Source: Porphyra umbilicalis
Taxonomy: Eukaryota; Rhodophyta; Bangiophyceae; Bangiales; Bangiaceae
DNA: 64,000 bases
Direction: 5' to 3'
Assembly (NCBI GenBank): GCA_002049455.2
Contig: KV918992.1
Location: 62,001 to 126,000 of the forward strand
A program made the translations under genes and the position numbers. The first letter of the stretch is position 1, and every line of letters starts with the position of its first letter. Shown here piece by piece: positions 42,501 to 54,165 of this stretch. The notes beneath the pieces are model-generated. The model was not told the DNA's origin. It did not search any database and was given only the letters and a program-made list of their open reading frames with translations.

Positions 42501-43000
42501 GTCCGGTCCGTAACCCGACTGCGCGGGCACGCACAGGGTCCAGGTTTTATATAGGCCGGTGGCACACCAGTGGTCGGTCGGCACACCACGCTCAAGCAGT
42601 GTCCGCAACCCCCCCACGTCCCGACCCTCCCCCACGCGGCCACCGCGGGTGCGGCCTGGGGACACCCCTGCGCGTCACCAGCGGGTCCGGTCCGTAACCC
42701 GACTGCGCGGGCACGCACAGGGTCCAGGTTTTATATAGGCCGGTGGCACACCAGTGGTCGGTCGGCACACCACGCTCAAGCAGTGTCCGCAACCCCCCCA
42801 CGTCCCGACCCTCCCCCACGCGGCCACCGCGGGTGCGGCCTGGGGACACCCCTGCGCGTCACCAGCGGGTCCGGTCCGTAACCCGACTGCGCGGGCACGC
42901 ACAGGGTCCAGGTCTTATATAGGCCGGTGGCACACCAGTGGTCGGTCGGCACACCACGCTCAAGCAGTGTCCGCAACCCCCCCACGACGCGACTTTCCCC
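42501..43000 (-). promoter_or_regulatory. Tandem array of three TATA-box units upstream of ParB-like gene, copy 1
   Basis: 184-bp units starting at 42501, 42685 and 42869. Each has on the minus strand GGCCTATATAAAACCTGG (the third TATATAAG), at 42553-42545, 42737-42729 and 42921-42914. The nearest TATA is about 135 bp upstream of ATG 42413. Three complete core promoters in series point into one gene. Confidence 0.75.
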
Positions 43001-43059
43001 CAGGGGGCGGCCTCGGAGCACCCCCGCGCGTCGGTGGTGACCCCAGCCCCCTCAAGGAC

Positions 43060-45388
43060 GCCGGTGGGGCCCCCTCAGAGCACCCCCCCCAGATGGGTCG
43101 CAGTACCACAATCCTATGGAAAACCTGCCAGAGTTGACTCTAGCAATACCGTTGGTTTTATGGTAGCCTGGTGGGCTACCAACATGATAACCTGCAGAAT
43201 CAACCACCGCGACGTGGCTACCGGGGGGCGGCCTCCCCAGCCCCCTCAAGGACGCCGGTGGGGCCCCCTCAGGAGGCCGGTTGGGCCCCCCAGGAGGCCG
43301 GTGGGGCCCCCTCAGAGCACCCCCCCCCAGATGGGTCGCAGTACCACAATCCTATGGAAAACCTGCCAGAGTTGACTCTACCAATACCGTTGGTTTTATG
43401 GTAGCCTGGTGGGCTACCAACATGATAACCTGCAGAATCAACCACCGCGACGTGGCTACCGGGGGGCGGCCTCCCCAGCCCCCTCAAGGACGCCGGTGGG
43501 GCGCCCTCAGAGCACCCCCCCCCAGATGGGTCGCAGTACCACAATCCTATGGAAAACCTGCCAGAGTTGACTCTAGCAATACCGTTGGTTTTATGGTAGT
43601 CTGGTGGGCTACCAACATGATAACCTGCAGAATCAACCACCCCGACGTGGCTACCGGGGGGCGGCCTCCCCAGCCCCCTCAAGGATGCCGGTGGGGCCCC
43701 CCCAGGAGGCCGGTGGGGCCCCCTCAGAGCACCCCCCCCCAGATGGGTCGCAGTACCACAATCCTATGGAAAACCTGCCAGAGTTGACTCTAGCAATACC
43801 GTTGGTTTTTTCGTAGCCTGGTGGGCTACCAACATGATAACCTGCAGAATCAACCACCCCGACGTGGCTACCGGGGGGTGGCCTCCCCAGCCCCCTCAAG
43901 GACGCCGGTGGGGCCCCCTCAGGAGGCCGGTTGGGCCCCCCCAGGAGGCCGGTGGGGCCCCCTCAGAGCACCCCCCCCAGATGGGTCGCAGTACCACAAT
44001 CCTATGGAAAACCTGCCAGAGTTGACTCTACCAATACCGTTGGTTTTATGGTAGCCTGGTGGGCTACCAACATGATAACCTGCAGAATCAACCACCGCGA
44101 CGTGGCTACCGGGGGGCGGCCTCCCCAGCCCCCTCAAGGACGCCGGTGGGGCCCCCTCAGAGCACCCCCCCGCAGATGGGTCGCAGTACCACAATCCTAT
44201 GGAAAACCTGCCAGAGTTGACTCTACCAATACCGTTGGTTTTATGGTAGCCTGGTGGGCTACCAACATGATAACCTGCAGAATCAACCACCCCGACGTGG
44301 CTACCGGGGGGCGGCCTCCCCAGCCCCCTCAAGGATGCCGGTGGGGCCCCCCCAGGAGGCCGGTGGGCCCCCTCAGAGCACCCCCCCCCAGATGGGTCGC
44401 AGTACCACAATCCTATGGAAAACCTGCCAGAGTTGACTCTACCAATACCGTTGGTTTTTGGTAGCCTGGTGGGCTACCAACATGATAACCTGCAGAATCA
44501 ACCACCCCGACGTGGCTACCGGGGGGCGGCCTCCCCAGCCCCCTCAAGGACGCCGGTGGGGCCCCCCAGGAGGCCGGTTGGGCCCCCCCAGGAGGCCGTG
44601 GGGCCCCCTCAGAGCACCCCCCCCAGATGGGTCGCAGTACCACAATCCTATGGAAAACCTGCCAGAGTTGACTCTACCAATACCGTTGGTTTTATGGTAG
44701 CCTGGTGGGCTACCAACATGATAACCTGCAGAATCAACCACCCCGACGTGGCTACCGGGGGGCGGCCTCCCCAGCCCCCTCAAGGACGCCGGTGGGGCCC
44801 CCTCAGAGCACCCCCCCCAGATGGGTCGCAGTACCACAATCCTATGGAAAACCTGCCAGAGTTGACTCTACCAATACCGTTGGTTTTATGGTAGCCTGGT
44901 GGGCTACCAACATGATAACCTGCAGAATCAACCACCCCGACGTGGCTACCGGGGGCGGCCTCCCCAGCCCCCTCAAGGACGCCGGTGGGGGGGGGGGGCC
45001 CCCCCAGGAGGCCGGTGGGGCCCCCTCAGAGCACCCCCCCCAGATGGGTCGCAGTACCACAATCCTATGGAAAACCTGCCAGAGTTGACTCTACCAATAC
45101 CGTTGGTTTTATGGTAGCCTGGTGGGCTACAACATGATAACCTGCAGAATCAACCACCCCGACGTGGCTACCGGGGGGCGGCCTCCCCAGCCCCCTCAAG
45201 GACGCCGGTGGGGCCCCCCCAGGAGGCCGGTGGGGCCCCCTCAGAGCACCCCCCCCCAGATGGGTCGCAGTACCACAATCCTATGGAAAACCTGCCAGAG
45301 TTGACTCTACCAATACCGTTGGTTTTTTGGTAGCCTGGTGGGCTACCAACATGATAACCTGCAGAATCAACCACCCCGACGTGGCTAC
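43060..45388. repeat. Minisatellite, 11 units of about 195-245 bp (copy 1)
   Basis: Each unit contains ATGGAAAACCTGCCAGAGTT followed by GACTCT, then GGTTTTATGGTAGCC and the hairpin GGTAGCCTGGTGGGCTACC (7-bp arms). Length differences come from a variable number of AGGAGGCCGGTGGGGCCCC blocks. No gene; apparent ORFs are repeat readings. Confidence 0.92.
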
Positions 45389-45733
45389 AGGGCGTGCGTC
45401 CTGGGGGGACCCCTGTGTGTCGGCGTGTCTTGGAATGCCCTGCATGTATGTCCTGGGCGTGCCCTGGGCACGCCCAGAGCACCCTCCAAGAGATAGGCTG
45501 CCACTGTGAAACCATATTGCCTGCCTCGGCTGCTGAAGGAGTGATGTTGTCTCAGCGCAGTCCAATTAGCAATGCACGAACTGGGCGACTCTGTGAGATG
45601 AATCCTTGCAGGGGGTGCCCCAGACACCCAGTAAAATTGCGTTTCCAGGCCATATGAGAGAGAGCCTTATTTGAGCTTCATCAGAGCCTGATTTTGGCGT
45701 GGGCAGAATGGACACCAGGCAGTGANAATGATC
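45389..45733. mobile_element. Diverged, truncated MITE relic between the two giant elements
   Basis: The reverse complement matches 621-893 over most of its length: CTCTCTCATATGGCCTGGAAA, GGGTGTCTGGGGCACCCCCT, TGGACTGCGC and GCAGCCGAGGC align in order. One terminal repeat remains as GTGTCCATTCTGCC; the other is missing. Base 45726 is an N. Contains no gene. Confidence 0.75.
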
Positions 45734-45777
45734 ACCAGTAGTCACCTCTGGAACAGGTGAGGAGCGAAGCTCCCTAT
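45734..45777 (-). ncRNA. Candidate Fanzor guide RNA scaffold, copy 2
   Basis: Same two hairpins as copy 1. GGAGC-TTC-GCTCC is identical; the outer hairpin has one substitution (CACCTGTTCCAGAGGTG) that leaves a 5-bp stem. Predicted guide bases outside the element begin GATCATTN, unlike copy 1. Confidence 0.45.
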
Positions 45778-47700
45778 TCACACCCCACGAGATGAACCTG
45801 GTGAACAGTCTACGATTACCCGCTCGAGGCGGCTCGAAGACGAGTGGCTGCGTCCAGCGGCTGGCGCGGGGCGGGCAGCAGCCATCTGGCCGACGTTACT
45901 CGTCGCCAGGTCACCGCTTGCCGACGCAGCAGCTGCGTCGTGCGCCCCGTCTGCCACCACACCCAGCGCCTCTAGCCGCACCGTTGGCGCCGCCACTGGC
46001 ACGGCCGTGGGGGCCGTCCCGGCCTCCGCGACCGCCGGGGTCATCCCGGCCTCCGCGACCGCCGGGTCGGTGACGACAGGCCGGCGCCAACGCTCCCACG
46101 ACGTGGGTGAACAGCGCGTCCACCCGTAGCCGGCCTCGTAGGTACCCGCGTCGATCGCAGCCGCGTGCCGCACCGCCTGTACAGGGTCTTCCTGGGGTGG
46201 CGCGCGTGACACGGCGTACCCCCGGATGTGGGGGTAGATGCTCGGACCCTGCATGCTCTTGAGGGCAATCTCGGACATGTTGCGCGCCGCGTTGGTGTCT
46301 CGCCCGACGTACGTCGCGGGACACGCGATGTTGGTACAAAGCTTGACCCCCCACAGCGCCAGCGCGTCGGTCCCAAGCGCCCACTTCCCGTGAGCCGCAA
46401 TCGCCTGCAGCACCTTTGTCCGCACCGCCTCTGCGTGCTCCTTGGCGCGCTGGGCAGCCGCACCGTCGCGTGGGCCCGACCGACTGCCGAACGTCACACC
46501 CCGTCGCGCGCGCCGGCCGCCGCGGAGGGGCGAGGCGCGCTTGGCCGCCGACGCCGACGCGCGATGCGCGTAGCAGCTTGCCGCCTTGAGGGGCGTCAGG
46601 TCGACCGGTGAGTCGGGCGACACGTACGCGTTGCACAAGCCGTGGCCGCACTCCGCACACGTCTGGCTCGTATTGTGCTCGTCCACGTACACGAGGTGCA
46701 CGTGTTTGGCCATGCGCCGCACGAGGTCGACGCTGCCGGCGCGGGGCCTGCACCGCCCAATCGCCAGCACCGCCTTGGTGCCGTCCACCGTGCGCCGCAG
46801 GAGTCCACCCGTCAAGCGGCGCGCCAGCACCGCCGCGTACCGGTTGCGCTGGATGAGGGCGTGTAGGCGCGCCTTTCGCCGGCTCGACGTCGCGGCCGCC
46901 CCGTACGCCGCCTGATAGGCGTCTGTGTAGGTGCGGGCGATGCGCGCAGTAGCCGCAACCAGCCACGCGCCCCACGAAGCGACTTTCAGGGAGCACCCGG
47001 CCGTCAGTGACTCTCGCGACACGTCGGGATTGGTCGCCGCCCACGCCGCCACCGCTGCCGCCTCGGCGCGCCTGGTCATACCGGCGCCCGTCGCCTCGCG
47101 GTACGCGCCTTTGGAGACGACCAGCGTCGCCCCCGCCGGCGGGGCGCGCGCGCGCGGTCTCGTGGTCGTGGCCGCGCGCCGGAGGGCGGCGCACAACACC
47201 CGCAAGCGGTCTGCCGACGGCAGCGGCGTGCCCGGAGCACCAGGCTGCGGGGGCTCTGTCGGCGCAGCGGCGGCCGCCGCAGCCGCCACTCGCTCTGCCC
47301 TGCGCAATGCCGCCGCCGCCTGTTTCGCGGTGCGCGCCGCGCTGTGCCACACGCGCGCAGCGTGTCGGTGGCCCCCGATCGACAGGGCGTGCCACGCCGT
47401 CTCTGCGTTCGCTGCCGCCTCAGCCTTGGCGCCTGCGTTGGCGGCCGCGTCGGTCGACGCTTTGAACAGGGCCGCCTCGCCCATCCACACACACACGTGG
47501 TTGGGGAGGCGCCACGGTTGGACGCCGCCGTCGTTGACCGCGGCTTGTGCGAGCGCGCGCAGGCGCGTCAGCAGCGGCCGCCGGCCGTCGGGGCCGCTCG
47601 TCCCCCGCTTGCGGGCGACCTCTTGCCGCTGGACGGGCGTCAGCCACTCATCGCCGTATGCCGGCTGCGTGTACCGCGGTCGCTTGGGCGGGTCAGGGGG
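45778..47700 (-). CDS. Fanzor C-terminal half, copy 2 (uninterrupted)
   Basis: Continuous frame of about 640 codons from the proline tract to TGA 45780-45778; the frame is formally open to 48576, but upstream of the tract it is a shadow. It starts with PDPPKRPRYTQPAYGDEWLTP, runs through an Ala-rich helical region (MGEAALFKASTDAAANAGAK), a WGAWLVAATARIARTYTDAYQ helix, VDEHNTSQTCAECG, an Arg-rich insertion, and the C-x4-C/GRDTNAARNM end of the RuvC-III/zinc-finger module. This is the best-preserved version of the catalytic C-terminus in the window. It lacks RuvC-I, which lies upstream in another frame, so full activity would require frameshift correction or an intron at the proline tract. Confidence 0.85.
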   Translation of the reverse strand, partial: PPDPPKRPRYTQPAYGDEWLTPVQRQEVARKRGTSGPDGRRPLLTRLRALAQAAVNDGGVQPWRLPNHVCVWMGEAALFKASTDAAANAGAKAEAAANAETAWHALSIGGHRHAARVWHSAARTAKQAAAALRRAERVAAAAAAAAPTEPPQPGAPGTPLPSADRLRVLCAALRRAATTTRPRARAPPAGATLVVSKGAYREATGAGMTRRAEAAAVAAWAATNPDVSRESLTAGCSLKVASWGAWLVAATARIARTYTDAYQAAYGAAATSSRRKARLHALIQRNRYAAVLARRLTGGLLRRTVDGTKAVLAIGRCRPRAGSVDLVRRMAKHVHLVYVDEHNTSQTCAECGHGLCNAYVSPDSPVDLTPLKAASCYAHRASASAAKRASPLRGGRRARRGVTFGSRSGPRDGAAAQRAKEHAEAVRTKVLQAIAAHGKWALGTDALALWGVKLCTNIACPATYVGRDTNAARNMSEIALKSMQGPSIYPHIRGYAVSRAPPQEDPVQAVRHAAAIDAGTYEAGYGWTRCSPTSWERWRRPVVTDPAVAEAGMTPAVAEAGTAPTAVPVAAPTVRLEALGVVADGAHDAAAASASGDLATSNVGQMAAARPAPAAGRSHSSSSRLERVIVDCSPGSSRGV

Positions 47701-50700
47701 GGGGGGGAGGGCAGCGCAGCAGCCGGCTGCGTCGGTGCGACCTCCAAAGGCGGCACAGACGCCTGTGCCGCCGGCGTGGCCGCCGGCGAGCCCCCCACCA
47801 GAGCTGTACGACTCTGCTTTGGGGGAGACCCTCCGCCCCGGTCGACGCGCCGAGCGCGCCACGGCCGCGCTTTTTGGTCGTCCCGCACACCGCGTCACCG
47901 CCGCCGACGGGTAGGTCCGACGCGGTGGCCTTGGCCGCACGAATAATCTGGGCCACCGTTGCACGCAGCGTGTCGACGGTCGGCAGTAACCGACCGCTGC
48001 GCCGCACGTGGCACTCTGCAGCTGCGGTCGCGGCCATGGCCACCCGCGCGAGCGCGTCGGCCGCAACCCGCAGCGCCCGGTACGCCCGGTACGCGTGCAG
48101 TTGCGGTGCCGTTGAGAGCGCAAAAGGCACTGCGCCGGGGCAGTAGGCAGCGACGATGGACGCGACGCCCGGGTCCCACCCGACAAAGACGAGCGCCTTG
48201 ACAGCGTCGGGCGCAAACGCCATGCGGTCGAGCTGCGTCCGCACGCTCGCCGTCTCGGTCGGACCCCCCCCCCCGCGGCTGTCACTGGCCGCCCTGCGGC
48301 TCGCCCGCCGTGCGGCCGCCGTCGACGCGGCAGTGGCGGGGCGTCGTATCGTAAAGTGCACGCCGACGCCGTCCGACACGATGGAGGGGCCAACGAGCGT
48401 CGAGGCGCCGATGATGCCCGCGCGGCGGAGCAGCGCCTGCACGACCAAACCGTCGGCCGTCTCTGGTGGGATGGACCCCCCGTGGGCCGCCAGACGCTTG
48501 CGGAGCAGCGCGCCGCTGACACGCGCGTACGCGGTGCGCGTGGCGGCTCGGCCGGGTGACGTGTCGGCCGCCTCAATGTCGGCGCCGACGCACAGGGCCT
48601 GGGCGTACTGCAGCAACGGGTAGACGTGCAGCGGCCGCTGTCGCAGGGCCAACGTGTCTAGGTGCAGCAGCGAGCGCCGCCGACCGCCGCCATCCGTGTA
48701 CACGAGGACGGTGTCGTAGGCCAGCGCCGCAGCGGCCGCCATGGCAGCCCCATGCGCGGCAGACACATTGCCCGCCGGCCACTTGAACGACGGCGGGCGC
48801 GTGCCGTCGGCGGCTTGCAGGCCGGCAACAGGGCCGCAATCAGTGCCGCGCGGGGGTGCCCGTCTGACCCGCCCGGGGTCTGCGGGAAGACCGTGAGGAC
48901 GATGCACTTTGCATGGCCTTGACCGCCGACGTGACGTGCGTCACATAGTGGTTTTCAAAGGACGTTGCGACGGTCGCCCAGCCGCCCGTTTCGGCCGGAC
49001 TCGGCAGCAGCGTGCTGCACGGCAGCTGCTCTGGCTCGGTCACGGCCGCCGCCACTGCCGCCGACGCGGCAACAAAGGCGGTGTAATCGCCGTCGCCTGT
49101 TGCTGCCTTGACGTCCGCACGTGGCTTGGCGTGTGCGCGCCGCCCCGAGCAAGAGACACACGCCCGCCGGGGGGCGCCGTCAAACGCGTGCACACCGCGA
49201 CACGAGACGGTCGAGGCGACCTGCTTCCACGCAAGCCCGTGCTGCCCGTCAGCGACGCCGGCACGGCCGCCATAAACTCGTCGAGCGTGCGTCGGCCGCC
49301 GCCTCCACCACCCGCACCCAGCCCGCCGCCACCACCGTCGACGCCCTCGAGCAGGTACCGCATCGTGCCGTCCATGACAATGGAGACGAGGCGCAGATGC
49401 TGCGTCTGCGCCGTTGCCAACTCTGTCAGCGCAGCCGCACCCGCCGCCGCATTGGTGTCGGCCTCGGCAGACGCCTCGGTCTTGCGACGAGCCGAGGTGG
49501 TCGGCGGGCGTCCCGCTGGCGGCGGGCAGTCTGTGGGCGGCCGCGGGAGCCTCCGCCGCCAACGCCAAAAAACCGGTCGACCGACACGGCCACCGTCGTC
49601 GTCACCTCCCCCGTCATGCGGTACTGGTCGGCGCACGCCAAGTCGCGGCCGCGGTCCTCATTGTGGTCCGACCAGCCGTGGGCGACGGCACGCAGCGGAC
49701 ACGCTGCGCTCGCGCGCGTGTGGCCCCGCGCGTGACACGCACCGCACCTGGTCCGGCCGCTGCCGGCACGGCGCCCTTGGCCGCCCGGGCGGCCGCCACG
49801 CGCGCCGCGTGCGCAGCCTTGGCGGCTGCGTCGGCTGGACACGTCCGCACATAGTGCCCCGTCGCCCCGCAGCCGCCACAGTGGCGTCGACAGAGCGCTT
49901 GCCGCCGCCGCTCGCCGGCGCGCCCCCTGCGCCGGCACCCGCGTCGTCGCCCGGGTGGTCCCCCGCGTCGGGGGTTGCCATGGGTATCAAGCCCTTGGCC
50001 GCGGACAAGACGCTGCTTGCGGCGTGCCGGGCGCGCGCGCGCAGGCGCCGACAGGCGACCACCGCGGCATTGTCGGCGGCTGTCGCAGCGCCGGCGGCAG
50101 CGTCTGCCGCGCGCCGTCCCCAGGGACGGCAGCGGGTGGTTGGTGCGGCGGCACGGTCACCGCGTCGACGGCTCGCAGCACTGCGGTCGAGGCCGACTCG
50201 GCGTCGCCCCGCGCTGCCGACGCGTACGACGTGGTGCCCCGCGCGTGCACGGGGTTTGCTGCGAGCAGCTTGGCCAGCAGGGTGCTCGCGTCTCGCAAGG
50301 GGCCCACCGGCCCCACGTCGCCGGCCGCCTCGCACGCGGCGGCGGCGGCGGCGACTTCGACCGTCGCGGACCGCACGGCAGACGCGGCACATTGTCGCGC
50401 GGCGTCTACGTGGCCGCCGGCCTTGATGGCCGCGTCCCCGCCGGTCGCACCCAGACGCGTGACGGCGTCGTCACGGTCGAGGTCCTTGTCGACGGGTCCG
50501 TCGACGGGGCCGTCCCCGCCCCCGCCGTCCCCACCGCCGCTCCCACCAGCTGTCTGTGGGCGGGCCGGTCACTGGTGCTGACGGGGGGGCACCCCGCCGG
50601 GCACACGGGGGTCGTTGGGGACACTCGCCGACGGCGCGGGGCGCGCGGGGACGCCCCCCGTGCTGGTGGGCGACTGTCGGGGGCACCCCCACCCACCCGA

Positions 50701-51091
50701 GGGAGCAGACCGCCGTGGTCGCCGCCAATCGCCGAGGCGCGAGTGTCGTCGCCGGGACCGCCCGCGGTACCGACTCTGGTGGTCGCGGCCACGGCCCGTG
50801 CGCCACCGCCAGCGGTGCCCCCACCCGCGGGCCCGTTGCCGTCTGCCACACCCGCACCACCGCCCGCCATCATGGCTGACGGCCGCGCCCCGGTGGGCCG
50901 CGACGCGCTCGCAGCGCCGTCGACGTGCCGGGCGCCTCCTCCTCGTCTGTGGACGACACGTCGTCTGCGTCGGTGCCGGGTGTCGCCCCAATGCCCCCCA
51001 GCGGGACGGTGCCGCACGCACCGGCGCCGGTACCAGCCGCGCGACGCGAGTGTTCGCTGCTTGCGACGGACGGGGGTGCGTCCACGCGCAT
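47701..51091 (-). pseudogene. Fanzor N-terminal part, copy 2, multiply frameshifted
   Basis: Homologous to 27866-31330. The same motifs are found (zinc knuckle CGGCGATGHYMRTC near 49880, RuvC-I LVFVGWDPGVAS near 48180), but they are spread over at least six overlapping frames. Indels relative to copy 1 lie near 47830, 48830, 48915, 49240, 49560, 49770, 49890, 50115, 50565 and 50900. Several are outside homopolymers, so decay or poor consensus quality are both possible. Confidence 0.8.
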
Positions 51092-51471
51092 GGCGTCGTT
51101 CCGGCGAGCACGGGCGTGCCCGCCGACACCCGCCGCGTCAGGGACGCGGGGAGTGGGGCCCTGTCGAACAAACCCCGCACACAAGGGTGTGTCGCCTGCC
51201 TCAGAGGCGTACGGGCACTGTCACCCGGGTCGGCCATACCCCAACGTACCGCGCGCCGTACAGGCGGGGGGCACCACGGCGGGTGACACCGTCTACCGGC
51301 CGGGGTGGGGGAGGGGGCAGGCGGGGGCGTGCGGCTGCAGCCGCGCTCAACAAGGGGGGGGCGGCGCGCACGAGACGCCCCGCGCCGCCGGCACGCGCGG
51401 CGGCGGGGGGCGTCGGCCCAGTGTGCGCTGTTGCCCTGCTGGTGCCGCCCATCGGTGCCGGTCAGTGGCGC

Positions 51472-51478
51472 TTTTATA
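51472..51478 (-). promoter_or_regulatory. TATA box of Fanzor gene, copy 2
   Basis: Minus strand CCTATAAAAG, identical to copy 1. Confidence 0.55.
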
Positions 51479-52739
51479 GGCACGCGTACGGGTGCCGGCG
51501 GCACGAGCGACATGGTAGACGCTGCGACACGACACGGTACGGACCGTCACGGTGTGACCGACGGGGGCGCGGCACCCATTGCGCTGCTGCGCAGCGGTGT
51601 GCCGAGATCGGCGCGGTGCGCCACCAGCCGCGCGCACGCACGTGGTCTTTGCGCGGCGCTGGGGCGGCTGCAGGCCCCACACGGCACGCCTATGCGGGGT
51701 GCCCGATGCGGCGCGTCGCCCAAACAGAGGCAGCGGCGGCCGACCGGCGTGCGTGACAGCGTGCACGCGACAGGGGCGCCACGGGCGCGTTGGGTGTGGC
51801 TACAAACGAGTACATTGTGTCACACATGGGACCGACATTCCGCGGTCACGGCGCTCGCGAATGGTCGGAAGTTGTGGAAAGCGCCTTGTATGTCTGTAAG
51901 CGCGCGTCTATCGGTGCGCCACCAGAGATCGTCATATCGCCATATATATTGTCTATTACCCCTCGCAAAACTTGACCCTCACAGGCCTCCAACTCACATG
52001 GCAGGACAGTGCGGCCGTTCCATCAGCCGGATGCATCGGCCGTGCCAGACAACACCACCACGCCCGTTGTGCGGGTGGCGCTGCAGCCACCACCTCCCAC
52101 CGCTGCGTTCAGTGACTGGTACTGCACGGCACTTGGCCCTGGGTAGGCGCGCCCGCGGGGGGTTGGTGAGCAGGACATGGCATGCTGGTTAGGTGGGGGG
52201 GGGGGTGGTAGGAAGTATGGGCTGGCGCCGGGAGGCTCTGGGATGCTCGTGCGCGTGTGGTGGGGCCGTTCGCACCGTGCGGTAGGATCGACGGCTGCGC
52301 CCGTCGTCGTGCCCGTGCTGTGGTGGTACCGTCATTCCCCGTTGATCAGACACCCCTGCGGGGTTGCTGCCACACCCGTTTGAGACGGCTACTTTTTCCC
52401 AGGTCGTCGCCGGAAGGGCCCTGCCTGGTACAACCAATGGCGGTTGGGGTGTGCAGCAGTCGCCAGACCGCCTGGCATGGAGCGAGAAAGTGCCTCGATC
52501 GCCAGTCTGTGGGCCTCCGTCGGCCGCCTCGCTTGAGTGGTATGTGTCTGTCGGCGACGAGGCACGCGGCGGGTACTGGCTACTGTGGTGCACCGAAAAA
52601 GGGGGTGGGGGGTGCGTGCACTGCACCAAAGCGCGCCCCCACCGGCAAGGGCCCAAACAGCGCCGTCGCGTCGTCCGGGGCAGACGGGGTGTCCGCCACG
52701 TGAGGCCCCAAGGGCCGCGCGCCCCGCGCGCACGGGCCC
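51479..52739. other. Element spacer, no supported gene (copy 2)
   Basis: Counterpart of 31718-32984 with a few short deletions. Frames that differ between copies because of these indels argue against a long gene here. Confidence 0.4.
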
Positions 52740-53215
52740 GACGTGTGCCCGCGCGCGCCTATAAAAGGGGTGCGTCGCGGCCCGCAGCTGCGTCGCGTGG
52801 GTGCCAGGCAGTCGCGTCGCCGGGTGGCTGCACCGCGCCGCGCGCCCCGCGGGCGGGGGCCCGACGTGCGCCCCGCGCGCCTATAAAAGGGGTGCGTCGC
52901 GGCCCGCAGCTGCGTCGCGTGGGTGCCCGGCAGTCGCGTCGCCGGGTGGCTGCATCGCGCCGCGCGCCCCGCGGGCGGGGGCCCGACGTGCGCCCGCGCG
53001 CGCCTATAAAAGGGGTGCGTCGCGGCCCGCAGCTGCGTCGCGTGGGTGCCAGGCAATCGCGTCGCCGGGTGGCTGCACCGCGCCGCGCGCCCCGCGGGCG
53101 GGGGCCCGACGTGCGCCCGCGCGCGCCTATAAAAGGGTGCGTCGCGACCCGCCGCTGCGTCGCGTGGTTGCCAGGCAGTCGCGTCGCCGGGTGGCTGCAC
53201 CTGCGGCGCACCGGC
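52740..53215 (+). promoter_or_regulatory. Tandem array of four TATA-box units, copy 2
   Basis: TATAAAA at 52760, 52882, 53005 and 53128, spaced 122-123 bp, each in CGCGCCTATAAAAGGG context. One unit more than copy 1, and here all four TATA boxes are perfect. Confidence 0.75.
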
Positions 53216-53844
53216 TCCTGCTGCCCTGCGGCGCACCAGCTCCTGGCCCCGTGTCTGGGGCCGGATCGTCCCTGTCCCTGCGCCCGTGGTGCGGCGGTTG
53301 GCGGCGGGGCCACCGGTGCGTGGCCTGATGTTTTTTCTAAAGTACCGTTGTTATCGGATTTGTTTTTCACATTCTGGGTGGCACCCCCCTGACTTGCTCG
53401 TACACGCAAGTGTTGCCAGGGTCGTGCGTCACAGCGACGACATTCGTGATTGACATGGTGCACCCTCGTTGGGGGTATCTCCCAGTTATATATCACCCTG
53501 ATATAAAACTGGAGCGTATCGAACCGGATATTGACTGTCCACTGTAGCGCTCATCGAAATATTTGCGTATTCCGACCTTCGGAAATCGGTGACAGGCTAT
53601 GAAACAGAGTGTGCGGTCGAGATTTCGATACATCAAGAAACGGTTGGATCTGTGTACGGTATCGCGGCGCGACGAACCGTGACCGCGGCGTACGCGTACG
53701 ACTGGCATTGACGCGAGTGGGTGTCTGCTGCTGCTCTCTCGTCGGTGCCCAACGAGGACTGTGTCACACCTGCCCGGCGCACTGTCGTACCCCCCCGCAA
53801 AAGGCCACATACCGGGTGGCACCGCGGTTCCAGACGGAACGGTC

Positions 53845-54165
53845 ATGTCGATCGGAAATCTTTTCGCATTCCGTGATTCCATTGGTCCACGTTTGCTACA
53901 TGGTTATTGCCACCACTCTACAACTGCCGCCTTTGGCGGGTCAGCGTGTAATGAATTTTGTCTCTCCAACCAACCGCCCCTCACTCTGACGGGGTTCAAG
54001 GGCAAGCACACGTTGTCATGGAGGCAAAAGCCGAGCGACCTTTTCGAGTACATCCCAGTGCAACGCAAACCGCCAAACTACTCTAATGGTACTTGGTCCC
54101 AAGTGTACTTCAAGGGACTGCTACGCACAATGGTGGAGCGGGCCGACTTGCCGTCCGCCGCCTAG
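53845..54165 (+). CDS. Small conserved ORF, 106 residues, unknown function (copy 2)
   Basis: Counterpart of 33972-34292 with the same start, length and TAG stop. One residue difference (RLLHGYC instead of RLLNGYC). Function unknown. Confidence 0.4.
   Translation: MSIGNLFAFRDSIGPRLLHGYCHHSTTAAFGGSACNEFCLSNQPPLTLTGFKGKHTLSWRQKPSDLFEYIPVQRKPPNYSNGTWSQVYFKGLLRTMVERADLPSAA

Larger units (their letters stand above)
24996..45388. mobile_element. Giant Fanzor-bearing element, copy 1 (about 20.4 kb)
   Basis: Colinear with 45734 onward at very high identity, starting exactly at ACCAGTAGTCACC in unrelated flanks. Contents from the left: hairpins, Fanzor (-), TATA array (+), small ORF (+), LRR gene (-), one minisatellite unit, basic repeat protein (-), Ulp1-like protease (-), ParB/DGQHR-like gene (-), TATA array (-), minisatellite. 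The left end GTAGTCACC (25000-25008) and the reverse complement of the right end at 45388, GTAGCCACG, match at 7 of 9 bases, a possible short imperfect inverted repeat. No target-site duplication is obvious. The right end is inferred from where the last minisatellite unit breaks off. Confidence 0.8.

Noticed and set aside
43060..45388. CRISPR-like array (regular repeats near an RNA-guided nuclease)
   Set aside because: Units are about 200 bp, vary by internal block number and have no unique spacers; this is a eukaryotic minisatellite.
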